Part shown: positions 9,440-17,937 of the stretch, one piece after another
How the letters are laid out: every line of letters starts with the position of its first letter
How positions within the stretch are numbered: position 1 is the stretch's first letter
Source: Micrococcus porci
GTDB lineage: Bacteria; Actinomycetota; Actinomycetes; Actinomycetales; Micrococcaceae
NCBI RefSeq assembly: GCF_020097155.1
Contig: NZ_CP083691.1
Coordinates: 1,364,001 to 1,428,000, forward strand
Length of the DNA stretch: 64,000 nucleotides
Reading direction: 5' to 3'
Translations under genes and position numbers: made by a program
The notes under the pieces: model-generated
What the model was told of the DNA's origin: nothing
What the model saw: the letters and a program-made list of their open reading frames with translations, nothing else
Database searches by the model: none

Positions 9440-10735
9440 GTGGAGCATCCCGCCCCGGACACCGTCACCCCCGAAGCCGCCCCCGTCGCATCCTCCCCGC
9501 GGCCGGCGTCCCCGCGCGGCCGTCGCCGTGCCCTCGGCGGCGCCCTCGCCGCGACGGTGCTCGCCGGCTCCCTGGCCGCCTGCGGCGTTGCGGGTCCGGG
9601 CGCCGGCGCGTCGGCCTCGGCCTCCGCCTCGGGGTCCTCCAGCGCCGCCGCCGCTCCGGCGGTCGGGTCCACCGACCAGCCCGTGGCGGACAACCCCGTG
9701 GGCGCCGCCGCAGCGAAGGCGCTGCCGTCCGTGGTGACGATCTCCGCGACCTCCGGCTCCAGCGCGGGCTCGGGCTCCGGCTCCATCCTCGACGCCGAGG
9801 GGCACATCCTGACCAACACGCACGTGGTCACGCTCGGCGGCACCGCGTCCGACGCCTCCATCACCGTGCGCACCTCCGACGGCAAGGTCTACGCCGCGAA
9901 GGTCGTCGGCACGGACCCGGTGTCCGACCTCGCCGTCATCAAGATCGACGCCCAGGGCCTGACCCCGATCACGATCGGCTCCTCGAAGGACGTCAAGGTC
10001 GGCGACGACGCCATCGCCATCGGCGCGCCCCTGGGCCTGTCCAACACGGTGACGGACGGCATCATCTCCACCCTGAACCGGACCATTGCCATCCAGTCCT
10101 CGGCCGCCCCCGAGGGCCAGACCGGCTCCTCCGGCACCGAGCGGTTCCGCTTCCAGCTCCCCGGCGAGCAGGGCCAGTCCCAGCAGCAGGACATCTACAT
10201 CAACGTCCTCCAGACCGATGCCGCCATCAACCCCGGCAACTCCGGCGGCGCCCTCGTCAACGGCGCCGGCGAGCTCGTGGGCGTGAACGTGGCCATCGCC
10301 TCCGCCGGCGGCTCCTCCGCGAGCGGGGCCGAGTCGGGCAACATCGGCGTCGGCTTCGCGATCCCCGTGGACTACGCCAAGCGCGTCGCGGACGACCTCA
10401 TCGCGGACGGCACCGCCTCCCACGGCCTGCTCGGCGTCACGGTCCAGCCCCAGCCCGCCCAGGTGCAGGGCGCCGCCGGCGGCTCGAAGAGCACGGAGTT
10501 CAGCGCGGGCGCCCTGGTCCACACCGTCTCGTCCGGCTCCCCGGCGGAGAAGGCCGGCCTGAAGGAGGGCGACGTCATCACGCAGGTGGGTGAGCGCACC
10601 GTCACCGACACCGAGTCCCTCACCGCGGCCGTCCGCGAGTACCGGGACGGGGAGACCACCCCCGTCCGGTTCACCCGCGACGGCCGGGAGCAGACCGCGG
10701 ACGTCACCCTGACCGCCATGGAAGCCTCCCGATGA
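9440..10735 (+). CDS. HtrA-like trypsin-fold serine protease lipoprotein with PDZ domain
   Basis: A DegP/HtrA-type protease (431 aa from this start), probably tethered outside the membrane for protein quality control. A basic stretch (RGRRR) and hydrophobic segment lead to the lipobox LAAC with Cys48. The catalytic triad is His128 (LTNTHVVT), Asp163 (PVSDLAVIK) and Ser268 (NPGNSGGAL). A PDZ domain follows from about residue 335. GTG at 9440 was chosen because it places the basic region and lipobox normally and has GAGG upstream; the ATG at 9359 would add 27 unlike residues. Its stop overlaps the next start by 4 bp (ATGA). Confidence 0.9.
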   Translation: MEHPAPDTVTPEAAPVASSPRPASPRGRRRALGGALAATVLAGSLAACGVAGPGAGASASASASGSSSAAAAPAVGSTDQPVADNPVGAAAAKALPSVVTISATSGSSAGSGSGSILDAEGHILTNTHVVTLGGTASDASITVRTSDGKVYAAKVVGTDPVSDLAVIKIDAQGLTPITIGSSKDVKVGDDAIAIGAPLGLSNTVTDGIISTLNRTIAIQSSAAPEGQTGSSGTERFRFQLPGEQGQSQQQDIYINVLQTDAAINPGNSGGALVNGAGELVGVNVAIASAGGSSASGAESGNIGVGFAIPVDYAKRVADDLIADGTASHGLLGVTVQPQPAQVQGAAGGSKSTEFSAGALVHTVSSGSPAEKAGLKEGDVITQVGERTVTDTESLTAAVREYRDGETTPVRFTRDGREQTADVTLTAMEASR

Positions 10736-11520
10736 GCGCGGTCCCCGAGTCCCTGCCCACGCCCGCCGACCTGGCCGTCCGCCACGGGTGGCGCACCGTC
10801 CTGGCGTTCGGCGCCCACCCGGACGACCTCGACTTCGACGCCTCCGCCACCCTGGCGGGCCTCGCCGCCGCCGGGGTGCGGGTGGAGCTGTGCGTGGTCA
10901 CCGACGGCGACGCCGGGGGGTTCGACTCCGACGGCCCCGAGGCGATGACCGCCCGCCGGCACGCCGAGCAGCGCGCGGCCGCAGCGGTGATCGGCGCCGC
11001 GGACGTCCACTTCCTCGGCGAGCGCGACGGCCACCTCGAGCCCACCCACGAGGTGCGCCGCCGCATCGTGGAGCTGATGCGCCGGGTGCGCCCCGACGTC
11101 GTGCTCTGCCCCCACCCCGAGCGGGACTGGGAGTCCATGCAGGCCTCTCACCCGGACCACCTGGCCTGCGGCGAGGCCGTGGTGCGCGCCGCCTACCCCG
11201 CGGTGGAGAACCCCTACGCGTACCCGGAGCTGGCCGATGCCGGCCTGGACGCGTTCCGCATCCGGCACCTGATGCTCTACACGGCCCCCGCGGCGCGCCG
11301 GAACCTCACCGTGGACGTCACCGGGCTGGAGGACGTGAAGCTCCGCGCCCTGGACGCGCACGTCTCCCAGCACCCCGACGCCCCCGCCATGCGCGAGGCC
11401 GTGCGGGCCAAGCTCACCCGGCGCCACCGGGAGGCCGCCGGGCCCGACGCCCCGGCCGGCTCCGGCGAGGCGTACCACCTCGTCACCGTGAACGGGGACG
11501 GCGTCATCGCCGGCTTCTGA
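10732..11520 (+). CDS. PIG-L (LmbE) family deacetylase
   Basis: A 262-aa zinc-dependent N-acetyl hydrolase of the PIG-L/LmbE family. The first metal motif AHPDDLDFD (His29, Asp31, Asp32) and the later SHPDHLACG, with another metal His, are both present. In Actinobacteria the family includes MshB and Mca of mycothiol metabolism. This protein is shorter and could instead act on another N-acetyl sugar or a modified natural product; the substrate cannot be told from sequence. It overlaps the htrA-like stop, so the two are probably translationally coupled. A strong terminator follows. Confidence 0.88.
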   Translation: MSAVPESLPTPADLAVRHGWRTVLAFGAHPDDLDFDASATLAGLAAAGVRVELCVVTDGDAGGFDSDGPEAMTARRHAEQRAAAAVIGAADVHFLGERDGHLEPTHEVRRRIVELMRRVRPDVVLCPHPERDWESMQASHPDHLACGEAVVRAAYPAVENPYAYPELADAGLDAFRIRHLMLYTAPAARRNLTVDVTGLEDVKLRALDAHVSQHPDAPAMREAVRAKLTRRHREAAGPDAPAGSGEAYHLVTVNGDGVIAGF

Positions 11521-11548
11521 GCCGACCCGGCCTACCGTCCCGCACGCA

Positions 11549-11584
11549 CGAGGGCCCCGGCACCGCACGGTGCCGGGGCCCTCG
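11549..11584. terminator. Bidirectional terminator between convergent genes
   Basis: A perfect 16-bp stem, CGAGGGCCCCGGCACC with its complement, and loop GCAC. It sits between the PIG-L stop (11520) and the reverse-strand gene ending at 11605 and can serve both. Confidence 0.88.
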
Positions 11585-11604
11585 CGGCCTCAGGGGCGCC
11601 GCCG

Positions 11605-13056
11605 TCAGTTGTTCGAGGGCATGCCGCCGTACTGGGGACCGGACTGGTTCGAGGGGTCCAGGTCCAGGCCGAGCAGCACGTCGTCCGCCGTCGGCTCCGG
11701 GGAGCCCCCGGACGGCTCCACGGTCATGCTCACGGCCGCGAACCGGTCGAGGCCGCGGAAGGAGATGGGGTCGTCGAACCCGTCGGCGTCGTAGGTGCCC
11801 AGCGACGACGGCGCGGAGCCGTCCTTCGGGTACAGCCACACCTGGTACGTCTGTCCGTCCTCGAGCTGCGGCATGCCGGAGACCGTCACGTAGCCGCTGT
11901 TCTCGGAGTCGGACAGGAAGCCCTGCATCGTGCCGCCGCCCGCAGCCGGGTACTCGGAGGTCGTGTAGAGGTCTTTCGCCCCGTGGACGCGGTGGGTGAT
12001 GCCGTCCCGGGAGAACTGGCTCCAGCCGGCGTACACGCCCAGCGCCAGCACCACGAGCGCCAGCAGGCCCAACAGGACGGTCTTCAGCCCGCGGCGGCGC
12101 TCGGCGGCCCCCCGCGGGGCCGCGGTCTCCTCCACCAGCTCCAGGCCCATGTCTTGGGCCGGCAGACGGCGCAGCACGCCGTCCAGCAGGTCCGAGGGCG
12201 GCTCGGCGACGACGTCGCGGAACGCCCACGCGACGGCGCGCCGGCCCGCGTCCACGCGGGTCCGCCAGAGGGCGAGCTCCCCGGCGCCGCGCTGCTGGGC
12301 GGCCGCCGCCGCGGCGGTGTGGCCGGCGGCGTCGAGCGCGTGCAGGGCCGAGAGGTCCGCGAGCTCGGCGCCGCGGCCGGCGTCGACGTCCTCTCGCGTG
12401 GTGGCGGCCAGCGCGGGGCGGGCCCCGGCGACGGGGGCGGGCAGCCCCTGGTCCGCGCGGTGGGCGGCCACGAGTTCCTGGACACCGTCCCGCAGCAGGG
12501 TGCGCGCGCGGTCCACGGGCACGTCCAGGGCCTCGGCGACCTGGGCGTCCGTGCGGCCCCCCAGCCAGGCCAGGCGCACCGCCCGGTGGGTCTCGGGGCT
12601 CACGGAGCCCTCGAGGGTGGCGGGGAGCGCCGTCGGGCCGCCGGTCCCCAGGCCGGCCCGCTCCGGCAGCAGGCGACGCCCCTGCTCCGGCAGCGCGTCC
12701 GTGCGCAGCAGGCCGGTCATCACGCGGTGGGCCAGGACCTCCAGCCACGCGAACACCCGGCGCTCGCGGGCGGCCGCGGCGTCGCGGTCGCTGAGGTCGA
12801 GCTCCGCCTCCGGCGCCTCGGACCAGGCCGCCAGGTAGGTCTGCGCGGTCGCCTCGGCGGCGTCGCGGCGGGAGCGGAACATGGCGGTGGCCATGCCGTG
12901 GACCCACGGGACGGTGGCGTCGTAGAACGCGGAGAACGCCGCGCGGTCGCCGCGCGCACTGGCGTGCAGGAGCTCGTCGACGCCGCGGCGGGAGGGCTGC
13001 TGCGGGGCGGTCGACGCGTCGGCGCCGGGGGTCTCGGGGTGCTGCGGAGTCTGCAT
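11605..13056 (-). CDS. Single-chain ECF sigma-like / RskA-type anti-sigma protein
   Basis: A 483-aa protein that reads as a sigma factor fused to its inhibitor. Residues about 25-100 resemble sigma region 2 (ARGDRAAFSAFYDATVPWVH). Residues about 170-215 resemble region 4 with an HTH (GGRTDAQVAEALDVPVDRAR). From about 240 a ZAS-like anti-sigma helix bundle begins (DLSALHALDAAGH) without an obvious zinc HxxxCxxC. A membrane helix follows at about 340-362 (LGLLALVVLALGVYAGW), then an RskA-type C-terminal domain (SGYVTVSGMPQLEDGQTYQVW). Start ATG 13056 has GAGG 6 nt upstream, overlapping the trmL stop. The region 2 DNA-melting residues look weak, so the sigma half may be degenerate. Confidence 0.75.
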   Translation of the reverse strand: MQTPQHPETPGADASTAPQQPSRRGVDELLHASARGDRAAFSAFYDATVPWVHGMATAMFRSRRDAAEATAQTYLAAWSEAPEAELDLSDRDAAAARERRVFAWLEVLAHRVMTGLLRTDALPEQGRRLLPERAGLGTGGPTALPATLEGSVSPETHRAVRLAWLGGRTDAQVAEALDVPVDRARTLLRDGVQELVAAHRADQGLPAPVAGARPALAATTREDVDAGRGAELADLSALHALDAAGHTAAAAAAQQRGAGELALWRTRVDAGRRAVAWAFRDVVAEPPSDLLDGVLRRLPAQDMGLELVEETAAPRGAAERRRGLKTVLLGLLALVVLALGVYAGWSQFSRDGITHRVHGAKDLYTTSEYPAAGGGTMQGFLSDSENSGYVTVSGMPQLEDGQTYQVWLYPKDGSAPSSLGTYDADGFDDPISFRGLDRFAAVSMTVEPSGGSPEPTADDVLLGLDLDPSNQSGPQYGGMPSNN

Positions 13057-13063
13057 GGTGACC

Positions 13064-13651
13064 TCAGTGTAGGGAATCGGCGGCGGGGCTCCCGGCGCCG
13101 GCGAAGCCGTGCTGACGCCACGCCTCGTAGACGGCGATGGAGGCCGCGTTGGCCAGGTTCAGGGACCGGCGGGAGGGCTGCATCGGCAGGCTGACGGTGT
13201 CCGTGACCCGCGGGTCGGACAGCACGTCCTCCGGCAGCCCCGTGGACTCCCGGCCGAAGAGCAGGACGTCACCGGCTTCATAGGCCACCCGGTCGTGGCG
13301 GACGCGGCCGCGGGCCGAGAAGGCGAACACGCGGGCGGGGGCCAGGGCGGCGAGGGCGGTGTCGAGGTCCGGGTGCACGGTCATCACGGCGAGGTCGTGG
13401 TAGTCCAGTCCGGCGCGGCGCAGGTGGGCGTCCGAGAAGTCGAAGCCCAGCGGCTCGACGAGGTGCAGCTCCGCCCCCGTGATGGCGGCCAGGCGGATCG
13501 CGTTGCCCGTGTTCCCCGGGATCTCCGGCGTGTGGAACAGGATCCGGAAGCCCGGGGTGCCCGGGGCGGGGGCGCGCTCGGCGTCCAGGTGCGGGTTCCG
13601 CGCGGCGGGCGGCGGGGCGGCGGGGGAGGGGTCGGGCGGGGTCTGCGGCAC
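13064..13651 (-). CDS. trmL: tRNA (cytidine/uridine-2'-O-)-methyltransferase TrmL-like
   Basis: SPOUT-fold methyltransferase (195 aa) expected to 2'-O-methylate position 34 of tRNA-Leu. Motif 1 region TPEIPGNTGNAIRLAA, motif 2 FGRESTGLP and the knot motif 3 SLNLANAASIAVYEA are all present. The GTG start has -10 TAGCAT 6 nt upstream (minus strand 13663-13658), predicting a leaderless message. A Pro/Ala-rich stretch of about 20 residues precedes the conserved domain. The sigma/anti-sigma gene follows on the same strand after 7 bp. Confidence 0.9.
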   Translation of the reverse strand: MPQTPPDPSPAAPPPAARNPHLDAERAPAPGTPGFRILFHTPEIPGNTGNAIRLAAITGAELHLVEPLGFDFSDAHLRRAGLDYHDLAVMTVHPDLDTALAALAPARVFAFSARGRVRHDRVAYEAGDVLLFGRESTGLPEDVLSDPRVTDTVSLPMQPSRRSLNLANAASIAVYEAWRQHGFAGAGSPAADSLH

Positions 13652-13657
13652 CCGCCC

Positions 13658-13663
13658 ATGCTA
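13658..13663 (-). promoter_or_regulatory. -10 element of trmL
   Basis: TAGCAT on the minus strand, 6 nt before the GTG start, matching the window-wide leaderless layout. Confidence 0.55.
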
Positions 13664-13683
13664 GTCCCGGCGGGTCGGCGCGA

Positions 13684-14652
13684 TCAGTGCAGGTGCCGCA
13701 CGAGCACGGCCAGCGCGCGCCGGTCGACGACGTCGGGGTCGGGCCCGGAGCCCAGGAACAGCTGGAGCTCCCGCAGGAGGTCCCGGCCCGCGGCGGGCGC
13801 GGCCGTGAGCAGGTCCGCCTGCGCCTCGGGGCGGTCGGCGCCGCGCGCCTGCCGGATCACGGGGGAGTGCACGGCGTCGCGGTCCGTCATCACCAGGACG
13901 AAGCCGCCCACGGTGACCTGGGGGAGGGCGTGCTGCCAGGCCTGCATGGCAGGGCCGAGCAGCGGGGGCGCCACGGGGCGGCCCCGGGCCCCGGCCCGCA
14001 GGTCCGCCCCGTCCCACGTGTAGGTCCCGTCGGGCACCTGGACGGAGCCCACGAGGGCCAGGCGGCGGCCGCAGAGGACCGCGTGGTCCACGTCCAGCCC
14101 GCGGCCGAACCGGCCGCCCAGGTGCAGCCCCGTGAGGATCCGCACCGCGGGCAGGACCGGGGGGAGCGTGCGGGCGAGCAGGTCGAGGGTCCGGGCCTGG
14201 CGCACCACGCGGTGCTCGTCCGGGAGGATGCCGCGCGGTCGGGGCGCGCCGTGCAGCCGCTGGGAGGAGCGCACCAGGTCCAGCACGGAGGAGTCGTGCT
14301 CGCCCTGGCCCGGCGGCGGGTCGTAGACCACGGACCCCGGTGCGGGCCGGTCGCGCTCGCGGACCCCGGCCGGGGGCCAGGCCTGCGCCGCGGAGCGGCC
14401 CGCGGACGCCGTCCGTCCGGTGGTCCCGGCCGGCTCGGGAGGAAGGGAGAGGTCGTACCGTCGGCGCGCCTCGGGGTCGCCCAGCTGCTCCCACGCGCGT
14501 GTGACGGCCCGGAAGTCGCGGGCGTCGCCTCCGGCGTCGGGGTGGGTGCGGCGGGCCGCGGCGCGCCAGGCGCGGCGGATCCGCTCGGCGTCGGCGTCCC
14601 GGGGGACGCCCAGCACCTCGTAGGCGGTGCGGCGGTCCCCGGTCCCGCTCAC
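13684..14652 (-). CDS. J-domain protein
   Basis: A 322-aa protein with an N-terminal J domain (residues about 8-65) carrying the catalytic HPD at 37-39. The remaining 250 residues are not the DnaJ zinc or substrate domains, and I do not recognise them. It should stimulate an Hsp70 (DnaK) through the J domain; any client is unknown. Its GTG start overlaps the stop of the RibD-like gene by 4 bp (GTGA), so it is the third gene of a coupled operon with the RibD-like and FolP2-like genes. Confidence 0.8.
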   Translation of the reverse strand: MSGTGDRRTAYEVLGVPRDADAERIRRAWRAAARRTHPDAGGDARDFRAVTRAWEQLGDPEARRRYDLSLPPEPAGTTGRTASAGRSAAQAWPPAGVRERDRPAPGSVVYDPPPGQGEHDSSVLDLVRSSQRLHGAPRPRGILPDEHRVVRQARTLDLLARTLPPVLPAVRILTGLHLGGRFGRGLDVDHAVLCGRRLALVGSVQVPDGTYTWDGADLRAGARGRPVAPPLLGPAMQAWQHALPQVTVGGFVLVMTDRDAVHSPVIRQARGADRPEAQADLLTAAPAAGRDLLRELQLFLGSGPDPDVVDRRALAVLVRHLH

Positions 14653-15482
14653 GGCGCCCCCGGGGCGGGGTCGGCGTCGGCCGGGTCCGCCTCCAGGCCG
14701 GGGGCCTCGGCCAGCACGGCCGCGTGGCGCTCGTGGACCAGACGCAGGTAGAGCTCGCCGTCCTCGGTGAGCACGTGGTGGGGGCGCAGGCGGGTGGGCA
14801 GGCCGGGCCCGTCACCGCCGGAGAGCACCCGCGGGCCGTCACCGCCGGCGAGCAGCGGGGAGATGGTCAGCAGGAGCTCGTCCACGAGGTCCGCGGCCGC
14901 CAGGGTCCCGAACAGGCGGGGGCCGCCCTCGCAGTGCAGCACGCGGTGGCCGCGCGCGGTCAGAGCGTCCACCAGCGCGGGGGCCTCCACGACCTCGGCA
15001 CCGGAGGCCACGACGTCGGCGCGCGCGGCGAGCGCCTCGGCGCGGTCCGGGCACCGCTCCAGGGCGGTCTGCGTCGTGAGGATCAGCGGCCGCACCGGCG
15101 CCTGCCGCAGGAAGTCCCCGTCCGGGTCCAGGCCCAGGGCGCCGCTGACGACGGCGATGCCGGGGTGGGCCGGCAGCCCCGCCTCCTCTCGGCGCGCCCG
15201 CGCGGCCGGACCCACGAGCGGCCCCTCGTAGCCCTCGGCCCGCACGGTTCCCGCGCCGACGAGGACGACGTCCGCGTCCGTGCGGGCGAGCGTGAACTGG
15301 CGCTGGTCCGCGGGCGAGCCGAGCCCCCCGGCGCGGCCGTCCAGGGTCGCGGCCCCGTCGAGGGAGGAGACGAACACGGCCCGCACCCACGGCCCGGGGA
15401 CCAGGTCCGGGGCGGGGGCACGGCGCAGGGCGAGCAGGGCGTCGTCGTCGATCTCGGGTCCGGTGGCGGTCAGCAGCCTCAC
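14649..15482 (-). CDS. RibD C-terminal-like pyrimidine reductase / DHFR-fold reductase
   Basis: A 277-aa reductase with the RibD C-terminal/dihydrofolate reductase fold. Motifs include VRAVFVSSLDGAATLDG (substrate side), DADVVLVGAGTVRAEGY (NADPH side) and CEGGPRLFGTL near the end. Stand-alone proteins of this kind are annotated as pyrimidine reductases of riboflavin synthesis, but many have unknown substrates. Here it is coupled by GTGA overlaps to an upstream dihydropteroate-synthase-like gene and a downstream J-domain gene. No other riboflavin gene is near, so a folate- or pterin-like substrate is possible (inference). Confidence 0.82.
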   Translation of the reverse strand: MRLLTATGPEIDDDALLALRRAPAPDLVPGPWVRAVFVSSLDGAATLDGRAGGLGSPADQRQFTLARTDADVVLVGAGTVRAEGYEGPLVGPAARARREEAGLPAHPGIAVVSGALGLDPDGDFLRQAPVRPLILTTQTALERCPDRAEALAARADVVASGAEVVEAPALVDALTARGHRVLHCEGGPRLFGTLAAADLVDELLLTISPLLAGGDGPRVLSGGDGPGLPTRLRPHHVLTEDGELYLRLVHERHAAVLAEAPGLEADPADADPAPGAP

Positions 15483-16513
15483 GGGCGGGCCTCCTCGGGG
15501 TCGTGGGTGGGGGCGGGGACGGCCGCGGGGGGCCGGTCCGCCGGGACGCGGTCCGCCGGCGTGGTGCGGTCCGCGGCGGGGTTCACGTCCCCGGTGTTGT
15601 GGACGGCGAGGAGGGGCTCGCGCCATCCCAGGATGCACTCGAGCATGTGGGCCGTGGAGACGGAGGCGTCGGCGTCGTGCATGCGCAGGATCCGGGCGCC
15701 GGCGAGGGCGCAGAAGGCGGCGGAGGCGAGGGTGCCGGCCAGCCGGTCGTGCCGGTGTCGGTCCAGGGACTCGCCGATGAAGTCCTTGTTGGACACGGCC
15801 GCCAGCACGGGGAAGCCCAGGTCGGCGATCTCGTCCAGGCGGCGCGTGACCTCCAGGGTGTGCACGGTGGTCTTGTTGAGGTCGTGGCCCGGGTCCACGA
15901 TGATCCGCTCCTCGGGGACCCCCAGCGCCACCGCACGGTCCACGGTGCGCAGCAGGTGCTCGCGCACCTCCGCGACCACGTCGTCGTACCGCGGGCGGGG
16001 GACCACCGTCCGCGGTCCGCTCACATGGGCCAGCGAGTGCGTCACCACGAGGTGGGCGTTCGAGGCCGCGACGACCCGCCCCAGGTCCGGGTAGTAGAGG
16101 CCGGTGGTGTCGTTCACGACGTCGGCGCCCGCGTCGATGGCGGCCTCCGCCACCGCCGGCTGGAACGTGTCCGCGGAGAGGATCAGCCGCCGGGCGGCCT
16201 CCGAGGCGCCCTCGCCCCGGCCCGCGCGCACGGCGGCGACGAAGGGGGCCACGCGGGCGGCCTCCTCGGCGGGGTCGAGCTCCCGGCCCGGGGCGAACGG
16301 CACCCCGCCCACGTCCACCCACTCGGCCCCCGCGTCCGCGGCGGTGTGCACCTGGGCGAGTGCGGCGTCGAACGCGAAGCCCGCGCCGTCGTCGAAGAAG
16401 GAGTCCGGGGTGCGGTTGACCACGGCCATCGTGACGATCCGGCGGCGGAAGTCGATCTCGTGATGGGCGAACCGGTGCACCGGGTGGGCGAGGGGGACGG
16501 AGGGGGTCGGCAC
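15479..16513 (-). CDS. Dihydropteroate synthase homologue, FolP2-like
   Basis: TIM-barrel pterin-binding protein of 344 aa. The first signature reads MAVVNRTPDSFFDDG and the next VDVGGVPFAPG, the wording of mycobacterial FolP2 rather than FolP1. Later motifs NDTTG, DPGHDLNKTTVHTLE and SNKDFIGE are present. From memory, FolP2 of mycobacteria lacks proven dihydropteroate synthase activity and neighbours glucosyl-3-phosphoglycerate synthase; that gene is not seen here. GTG at 16513 is preferred because it gives a short N-terminus and leaves room for the divergent trkH promoter. It is first in an operon with RibD-like and J-domain genes, joined by 4-bp overlaps. Confidence 0.82.
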   Translation of the reverse strand: MPTPSVPLAHPVHRFAHHEIDFRRRIVTMAVVNRTPDSFFDDGAGFAFDAALAQVHTAADAGAEWVDVGGVPFAPGRELDPAEEAARVAPFVAAVRAGRGEGASEAARRLILSADTFQPAVAEAAIDAGADVVNDTTGLYYPDLGRVVAASNAHLVVTHSLAHVSGPRTVVPRPRYDDVVAEVREHLLRTVDRAVALGVPEERIIVDPGHDLNKTTVHTLEVTRRLDEIADLGFPVLAAVSNKDFIGESLDRHRHDRLAGTLASAAFCALAGARILRMHDADASVSTAHMLECILGWREPLLAVHNTGDVNPAADRTTPADRVPADRPPAAVPAPTHDPEEARP

Positions 16514-16541
16514 CCGGCCATTCAACCACCGGCGCCGCGCC

Positions 16542-16570
16542 GTGACAGGACGCTTCGGGAGGACTATGTT
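16542..16570 (+). promoter_or_regulatory. trkH promoter, predicted leaderless
   Basis: GTGACA (16542-16547), a 17-bp spacer and TATGTT (16565-16570). Transcription should begin at or just before the GTG start at 16579. Confidence 0.65.
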
Positions 16571-16578
16571 TCCCTCCC

Positions 16579-17937
16579 GTGGCACCCACCTCGTCGCCGC
16601 GGGTCGGCCCGCGCCGGCCCCGCTTCCGGCCGACCCAGCTCGTGGTCGGGTCCTTCCTCGTCGCCATCGTGACGGGCACCGGCGCACTGCTGCTGCCCGC
16701 CTCGTATCAGGGCCGCGCGCCCACCCCGCTGGAGGCCGCGTTCACGGCGACCAGCGCCACCACGGTCACGGGACTCGGCGTCGTGGACACCCAGACGTTC
16801 TGGACACCCCTGGGTCAGGTCGTGATCCTGGCGCTCATCAAGCTCGGTGGCCTGGGCGTCATGACGTTCACGTCGCTGCTGGGGCTGGTGATCCTCCGGC
16901 GGCTCGGCCTCACCCAGCGCCTCGACGCCGCGGCCTCCACCCGGGCCGAGGGGATCGGGGACCTGCCCCGGGTGCTGCAGGCCCTGATCCTGTACTCCAC
17001 GGCCGTCGAGGCCTCGGTGGCGCTGCTGCTGAGCCTGCGCTTCTGGCTGGGCGCGGGGATGTCCCCGGGCCAGGCGCTGTGGCAGGGGATCTTCCACGCG
17101 GTCTCCGCATTCAACAACGCCGGGTTCGCGCTGTTCAGCGACAACCTCATGGGCTTCGTCTCGGACCCGTTCATCTGCCTGCCGATTGCGGCGGCGATCA
17201 TCTTGGGCGGCCTGGGCCTGCCGGTCGTGCTGACCCTGCGGCGGCACCTGCGCCGGCCCGAGCGGTGGAACCTCACGGTCCGGCTCGTGCTCGTGGGCAC
17301 CGCGGTGCTGCTGGTGGGCGGCACGCTCATGTACCTCGTCCTCGAGTGGTCCAACCCGCGGACCCTGGGCGGTCTGGACCCGGCCTCGCGCGTGCTCGCG
17401 GCGTTTTTCCAGTCCGTCACGACCCGCACCGCCGGCTTCAACACCCTGGACTACGGGCAGATGCATCCCGTGACGCTCTTCGGCACCGACGTGCTCATGT
17501 TCATCGGCGGCGGCCCCGCCGGCACCGCCTCGGGCGTGAAGATCACGACGGCCAGCGTCCTGCTGTTCATCGTGCTCGCGGAGATCCGGGGGGAGGGCGC
17601 CGTCCATGCGTTCGGCCGCCGGCTCTCCCGGACCACGCACCGCGAGGCGATCACCGTGATCATGCTCTCCGCGACCGCGATCGCCGTCGCCACGATGGCG
17701 ATCATGGGCCTGTCCTCGTTCACGACCGACCAGATCCTGTTCGAGTGCGTGTCGGCGTTCGGCACGGTGGGCCTGTCCACCGGCATCACCGCCCAGCTGC
17801 CGCCGACCGCGCAGGGCATCCTCATGCTCCTCATGTTCGTCGGCCGCATCGGCCCCGCCACCGTTGCCGGCAGCCTGGCCCTGACCGACCGCACCCGCCA
17901 CTTCGAGTACCCGAAGGAGAGGCCCCTCATTGGCTGA
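16579..17937 (+). CDS. trkH: TrkH/KtrB family potassium channel subunit
   Basis: A 452-aa K+ uptake channel of the SKT superfamily. Selectivity-filter-like loops appear four times: TATSATTVTGLG (about 54-65), AVSAFNNAGF, SVTTRTAGFNTLD and ECVSAFGTVGLSTG. Each is flanked by hydrophobic helices and ends in a conserved Gly. The GTG start has no ribosome-binding site but a good promoter whose predicted start falls on it. The gene ends inside the start of the Trk regulatory subunit (8-bp overlap), so the two subunits are made together. Confidence 0.93.
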   Translation: MAPTSSPRVGPRRPRFRPTQLVVGSFLVAIVTGTGALLLPASYQGRAPTPLEAAFTATSATTVTGLGVVDTQTFWTPLGQVVILALIKLGGLGVMTFTSLLGLVILRRLGLTQRLDAAASTRAEGIGDLPRVLQALILYSTAVEASVALLLSLRFWLGAGMSPGQALWQGIFHAVSAFNNAGFALFSDNLMGFVSDPFICLPIAAAIILGGLGLPVVLTLRRHLRRPERWNLTVRLVLVGTAVLLVGGTLMYLVLEWSNPRTLGGLDPASRVLAAFFQSVTTRTAGFNTLDYGQMHPVTLFGTDVLMFIGGGPAGTASGVKITTASVLLFIVLAEIRGEGAVHAFGRRLSRTTHREAITVIMLSATAIAVATMAIMGLSSFTTDQILFECVSAFGTVGLSTGITAQLPPTAQGILMLLMFVGRIGPATVAGSLALTDRTRHFEYPKERPLIG

